64,000 bases of DNA from Chersky-840 sp963794615 (GTDB taxonomy: Bacteria; Actinomycetota; Acidimicrobiia; Acidimicrobiales; UBA8190): contig CAWCEP010000005.1 in assembly GCA_963794615.1 (NCBI GenBank), positions 992,001 to 1,056,000 of the forward strand, written 5' to 3'. The notes beneath the pieces were generated by a model. That model ran no database searches and was not told where the DNA came from. It worked only from the letters and a program-made list of their open reading frames with translations. Below, one piece after another: positions 61,189-64,000 of this stretch (positions within the stretch are counted from its first letter, which is position 1; every line of letters begins with the position of its first letter). The position numbers and the translations under genes are program-made.

Positions 61189-62988
61189 TTACACCCAGAG
61201 CCCGGCGCCGGTGACCGGGGCGGTCGGCATCGGGTCGAGTGCGACCGGCACGGGCTCTACGGGGTCGGGTCCCGTCTTGGCTCCCCGTGGCCACTTGGTC
61301 TTGGTGGGGACATTGGTGAAGACCACGCCCAGCACGGGAGCGCGGAAGCGGCGTAGCACGTCACCGGACTCCTGCGCTTGGTCGAACTTCGTGACGGCGT
61401 GCTGGGCCACGACGAGGACGACGTCGACGGCGGGGAGCAGGGCGATGGCGTCGTGGGCAATGAGCAAGCCGGGAGCGTCGACGAGGACGACGTCGGCGAT
61501 ACGCCGGGCCGCGGCGACGATCCCCGGACCCTGAGTCACGACCTGCCCGCGGCTCTCGAGGAAGCGGTCCAACATGAGCTGCGACACGCCGTCTACCGGC
61601 GACGGCACCGTGAGAGGGGCGAGGTCGTCGGGCTCGATCTCCCCGTTGCGGGGCAGCGCCGGATGCTCCGCCAACGAGCCGGGGCGCCAATCCAGGTTCC
61701 CCACGCTCACGACCAGGGCACGGTCGCCAGATTCGGCGAAGACGGCGGCCAGATTGGCTACGACCGAGGACCTCGTCGGTTCGCGGCCGGGGGACACGAC
61801 GAGGATCACCTGGCGGAGGTTGCGGTGCCCGCTCCCGTTCACGTCCGTGTCGGCACCGCCGTTGTCCCGCACCAACTGCCCACCGTTGCCGTTGCCATGA
61901 CCGTTCCCGTAGCCATTGGCAAACCCGTTCCCGTAGCCATTGCCGTTGGTGATGGCAGCGAGCTCAGCGGCAAGGGGCTCGAGGAGCACGGCGGTATGGA
62001 GCCGACGGTACGCCTCGGCGGCGGCCGAGCCCGGGTCGGAGACGACGTCGAGGCGCGCCTGAGAAGTCAACGTCTGGGTGGACGGACGCCTCGAACCCCG
62101 CTGGGGGATCTCCGCTACCACCGGGAAGTCGAAGGACGACTCCACGGCCCGTACCGTGCGCAAGCTCTTGTCCAGGATCTCGACCGCGAGGATGACGGCC
62201 AAGGCGGCGAGGAGTCCCACGAGCGCGCCGCCCAGGACCTTCGTCGACCGGTGCCCGACGATCGACGCCACGCCCTTCTTGGTGTTGTAGACAGGCGCAA
62301 CACCGGCGGTGCGCAAGATGCTGTACCCAGGTACCGCAGGTCCCCCCAGTGACAGGTGCAATTGCGTCTTGATCGCGGCGGCCAGTTGTAATGTGACCAC
62401 CGATCGGTGTGTGAGGAGGATGCCGCGCGAGGGATCGGACGGGTCCGTATTCTGAATCTGCGTGGCCAGGTCCGTCAGTTGGGTCTCGAGACTTTGCACG
62501 ACGGCCGCTGTGTGCCTGACGGAGGCGTCGTACGTTATGACGGCTTGGGTATTCAGATAGTCGTCCACGGCCGTCGCGACCGCATTGGCGACGGCGGCGG
62601 CGGCGGCCGGCGTGTACTGCGAGACGGTGATGGCTAAGGCCTTCACGTGGAATTTGTTGTGGCGGGTGATACCGAGCGCCGCCTTGCCGTTGACCACGAG
62701 GATCTGATTGGCCAGCACGCCGATCGGGATGGCGGTGCCGGCCAGCTTGTTGGTCTCGTTCAGGACGGTCGGTTGCTTGATGTCCACGTACAACTGGCTC
62801 ACCGACACGGAATGCTTGCCCGGCTGGGGGCCGACGATCGTGACGGCGTTGTACCACAGGGGGGTCACGACCCCCGAGTTCGCCTTGGGGGCGGAGACGA
62901 AATACCCCACCGCGGTGCCGATGAGCGCGAAAAGGACGATCAATCGCCAGCCGCGAAACACCGCCCCCCTGAAGTCGATCGCGTTCAT
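61189..62988 (-). CDS. Wzz/BY-kinase-like chain-length protein with degenerate P-loop
   Basis: A 599-residue protein. Residue 15 starts the first helix (WRLIVLFALIGTAVGYFV). An extracytoplasmic Wzz-type domain with coiled coil extends to a second helix near 250 (LVGLLAALAVILAVEI). The cytoplasmic half resembles a tyrosine kinase fused to Wzz, with VILVVSPGREPTRSSVVANL in place of Walker A. It lacks the Lys-Ser/Thr pair and reads SVGNLDWR in place of the Walker A' Asp strand. VVLVDAPGLLIAHDA keeps Walker B. No Tyr cluster ends it. It is probably a regulatory pseudo-kinase for chain length. A Gly/Asn-rich repeat lies near 345-368. Confidence 0.75.
   Translation of the reverse strand: MNAIDFRGAVFRGWRLIVLFALIGTAVGYFVSAPKANSGVVTPLWYNAVTIVGPQPGKHSVSVSQLYVDIKQPTVLNETNKLAGTAIPIGVLANQILVVNGKAALGITRHNKFHVKALAITVSQYTPAAAAAVANAVATAVDDYLNTQAVITYDASVRHTAAVVQSLETQLTDLATQIQNTDPSDPSRGILLTHRSVVTLQLAAAIKTQLHLSLGGPAVPGYSILRTAGVAPVYNTKKGVASIVGHRSTKVLGGALVGLLAALAVILAVEILDKSLRTVRAVESSFDFPVVAEIPQRGSRRPSTQTLTSQARLDVVSDPGSAAAEAYRRLHTAVLLEPLAAELAAITNGNGYGNGFANGYGNGHGNGNGGQLVRDNGGADTDVNGSGHRNLRQVILVVSPGREPTRSSVVANLAAVFAESGDRALVVSVGNLDWRPGSLAEHPALPRNGEIEPDDLAPLTVPSPVDGVSQLMLDRFLESRGQVVTQGPGIVAAARRIADVVLVDAPGLLIAHDAIALLPAVDVVLVVAQHAVTKFDQAQESGDVLRRFRAPVLGVVFTNVPTKTKWPRGAKTGPDPVEPVPVALDPMPTAPVTGAGLWV
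61881..61950 (-). repeat. Gly/Asn-coding low-complexity repeat
   Basis: About 70 bases of imperfect repeats (units such as GGCAACGG and TACGGGAACGG on the minus strand) encode a stretch of alternating Asn-Gly with Tyr, Phe and His. It sits between the Wzz-like and kinase-like halves of the 61189-62988 protein and would be a flexible linker whose length can vary by slippage. Confidence 0.7.
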
Positions 62989-63263
62989 CTTCCCCTGGCC
63001 GACCTGCTTAGTGGCCTCCGGTCCGGCTCCCTTACATTACCCCTAGTCCGGGACATAGCACCCTGGGCGTCGAAAACTCCCCTGGTTGCCTCCAACCCAC
63101 CTCTGATCTGCGAAACTGGCGCCTGCGCCCTGATCACTCTGGGCGCAATCCTCAATACTGACGATGCCGACACCGGAAGGGGTCTCATAACGTGCTTGTC
63201 AGGCCATTGCGAGCGCCATTGTCGCGCGGCGTCACGGGCCGGGGGTAGGGGGGCAGATTCGCG
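62989..63263. promoter_or_regulatory. Divergent intergenic region (275 bases)
   Basis: Lies between the starts of the Wzz-like gene (minus) and the FlaA1/CapD-like gene (plus), and is the largest gap in the window. It is visibly less GC-rich than the genes around 63030-63190. A possible -10-like TAATGT on the minus strand lies near 63043-63038, and AGGGGGGCAG at 63247-63256 serves the plus gene as ribosome site. No reliable -35 partner was seen. Confidence 0.35.
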
Positions 63264-64000
63264 ATGGCAATGGCGGTACGGAGGGAGCGCTCGAGCGCTA
63301 AACCCGGTGGTCTCCGCAGGTTCCTTCCGCACACCCATGTCCGGGGGGACCGGGTCGCCACCTGGGCTTCTCGGGTCCGGGCTCGCATCCTCTTCATCGT
63401 CCTCGACGCCGTGGTGGTGACCGCCGCCTACGGCGTGGCCGAGGTGAGCTACTTCCGGGACAAGCCTCCGGCCATCTATTGGCGCCACTTCGCCCTGTTC
63501 CTCGTCCTCGCGCTGGTGGTCCACATCGGCGCCAACTGGATCTTCGGCCTGTACGGGCGCATCTGGCGGTACGCCGGCATCCAGGAGGCTCGCCAGATCC
63601 TGGTGTCGACGTTGTCCGCCTTCGTCGTGCTGGTGGCGCTGCGCCCCATCTGGCACGGCCTGTGGCTGGAGCGAGTCCCCCTCAACGTCCTGTTCATCGG
63701 CTGTGCCTTGGTCACGATGGGCACGGGTGCGCTGCGCTTCCACTCGCGGCTGTTCGCGTGGCAGCGAGGGTCTCACCGGGTCGGGCTCCGGGTGGCGGTG
63801 ATCGGCAGCCGCGACGCCGGTGCCACGGCCATCCGGGAGATGCTCAACACCCCCGTGGCCGGGCTCGTGCCGGTGGCGGTCTTCGACGACGACGGCCGGG
63901 GGCACGGGCTCTCGCTCCTCGGCGTCCCCGTCGTGGGCACCATCGAGGACATCCCCGAGGCCGCCGTGCGCTACACCATCCAGCAGGTCCTCCTGGCCAT
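63264..64000 (+). CDS. FlaA1/CapD-type polysaccharide biosynthesis protein, partial
   Basis: The first 245 residues of a gene that runs off the window. After a basic N-terminus come about four helices, with FIVLDAVVVTAAYGVAEV and FALFLVLALVVHIGANWIFG visible. GRIWRYAGIQEARQILVST is the typical loop of this family, followed by a Rossmann-like unit (RVAVIGSRDAGATAIREML) and VPVVGTIEDIPEAA. Full-length members are about 600 residues and act as UDP-GlcNAc 4,6-dehydratases or epimerases at the membrane. This could feed the DegT aminotransferase at 24275. ATG 63264 follows AGGGGGG. Confidence 0.82.
   Translation, partial: MAMAVRRERSSAKPGGLRRFLPHTHVRGDRVATWASRVRARILFIVLDAVVVTAAYGVAEVSYFRDKPPAIYWRHFALFLVLALVVHIGANWIFGLYGRIWRYAGIQEARQILVSTLSAFVVLVALRPIWHGLWLERVPLNVLFIGCALVTMGTGALRFHSRLFAWQRGSHRVGLRVAVIGSRDAGATAIREMLNTPVAGLVPVAVFDDDGRGHGLSLLGVPVVGTIEDIPEAAVRYTIQQVLLA

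Noticed and set aside
1..64000. Search for tRNA, rRNA, CRISPR array, transposase, integrase or prophage genes
   Set aside because: No cloverleaf with a CCA-type end, spaced repeat array, DDE/recombinase motif or phage structural gene was recognised. The locus has no visible mobile-element border.

Overview
This is one continuous cell-surface polysaccharide locus from a high-GC (roughly 70% G+C) bacterium. GTG, TTG and probably CTG starts are common and the genes are densely packed. The AftD-type arabinofuranosyltransferase at the left end, the LAFTG sortase-type surface protein and the codon use point to Actinomycetota. An acidimicrobial lineage is possible, but I cannot fix the order from sequence alone. 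I saw no rRNA, tRNA, CRISPR array, transposase, integrase or phage gene. No gap between genes reaches 300 bases; the largest is 275 bases, at 62989-63263.

Layout. 0-13 kb: AftD-like giant membrane protein, a GT4, a sulfotransferase, a GT2, a YfhO-type membrane protein, a UDP-sulfoquinovose synthase (SqdB) and a methyltransferase. 13-25 kb: a block of GT4, GT2 and capsule-type transferases, a sulfotransferase, and a GNAT / WecA-like / DegT-aminotransferase trio resembling amino-deoxysugar and lipid-carrier initiation genes. 25-42 kb: five more YfhO-type proteins (six in the window), mixed with GT2 genes, a sulfotransferase, a GT2-methyltransferase fusion and a small lipoprotein. 42-53 kb: minus-strand genes, comprising a LAFTG surface protein, a GT2/methyltransferase pair and a tightly overlapping operon. 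That operon runs from a Wzm/Wzt ABC exporter through a tandem two-domain GT2 to four successive sulfotransferase-family genes. 53-64 kb: GT4 genes, a methyltransferase, a polysaccharide deacetylase, an asparagine synthetase, a Wzy-like polymerase candidate, a Wzz/BY-kinase-like protein with a degenerate P-loop, and the start of a FlaA1/CapD-type nucleotide-sugar dehydratase cut by the window edge.

How the genes may work together (inference): nucleotide sugars are made and modified (SqdB, DegT aminotransferase, GNAT, FlaA1-like), a lipid carrier is primed (WecA-like), and chains are extended by many GT4/GT2 enzymes. Chains are exported by the ABC system, or polymerised by the Wzy/Wzz-like pair, and then decorated outside by GT-C membrane enzymes (AftD, YfhO family). 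Seven sulfotransferase-family genes plus SqdB suggest a heavily sulfated or sulfonated envelope glycan. This is the most unusual theme of the window.

Genes are often coupled by four-base overlaps of the form NTGA, where the start codon overlaps the previous stop. Six genes between 17.8 and 42 kb carry single-base frameshifts (seven in total). At least two lie in C or G runs. The coding signal resumes unchanged after each, so assembly or sequencing errors are likely, although real mutation or slipped-strand variation cannot be excluded.
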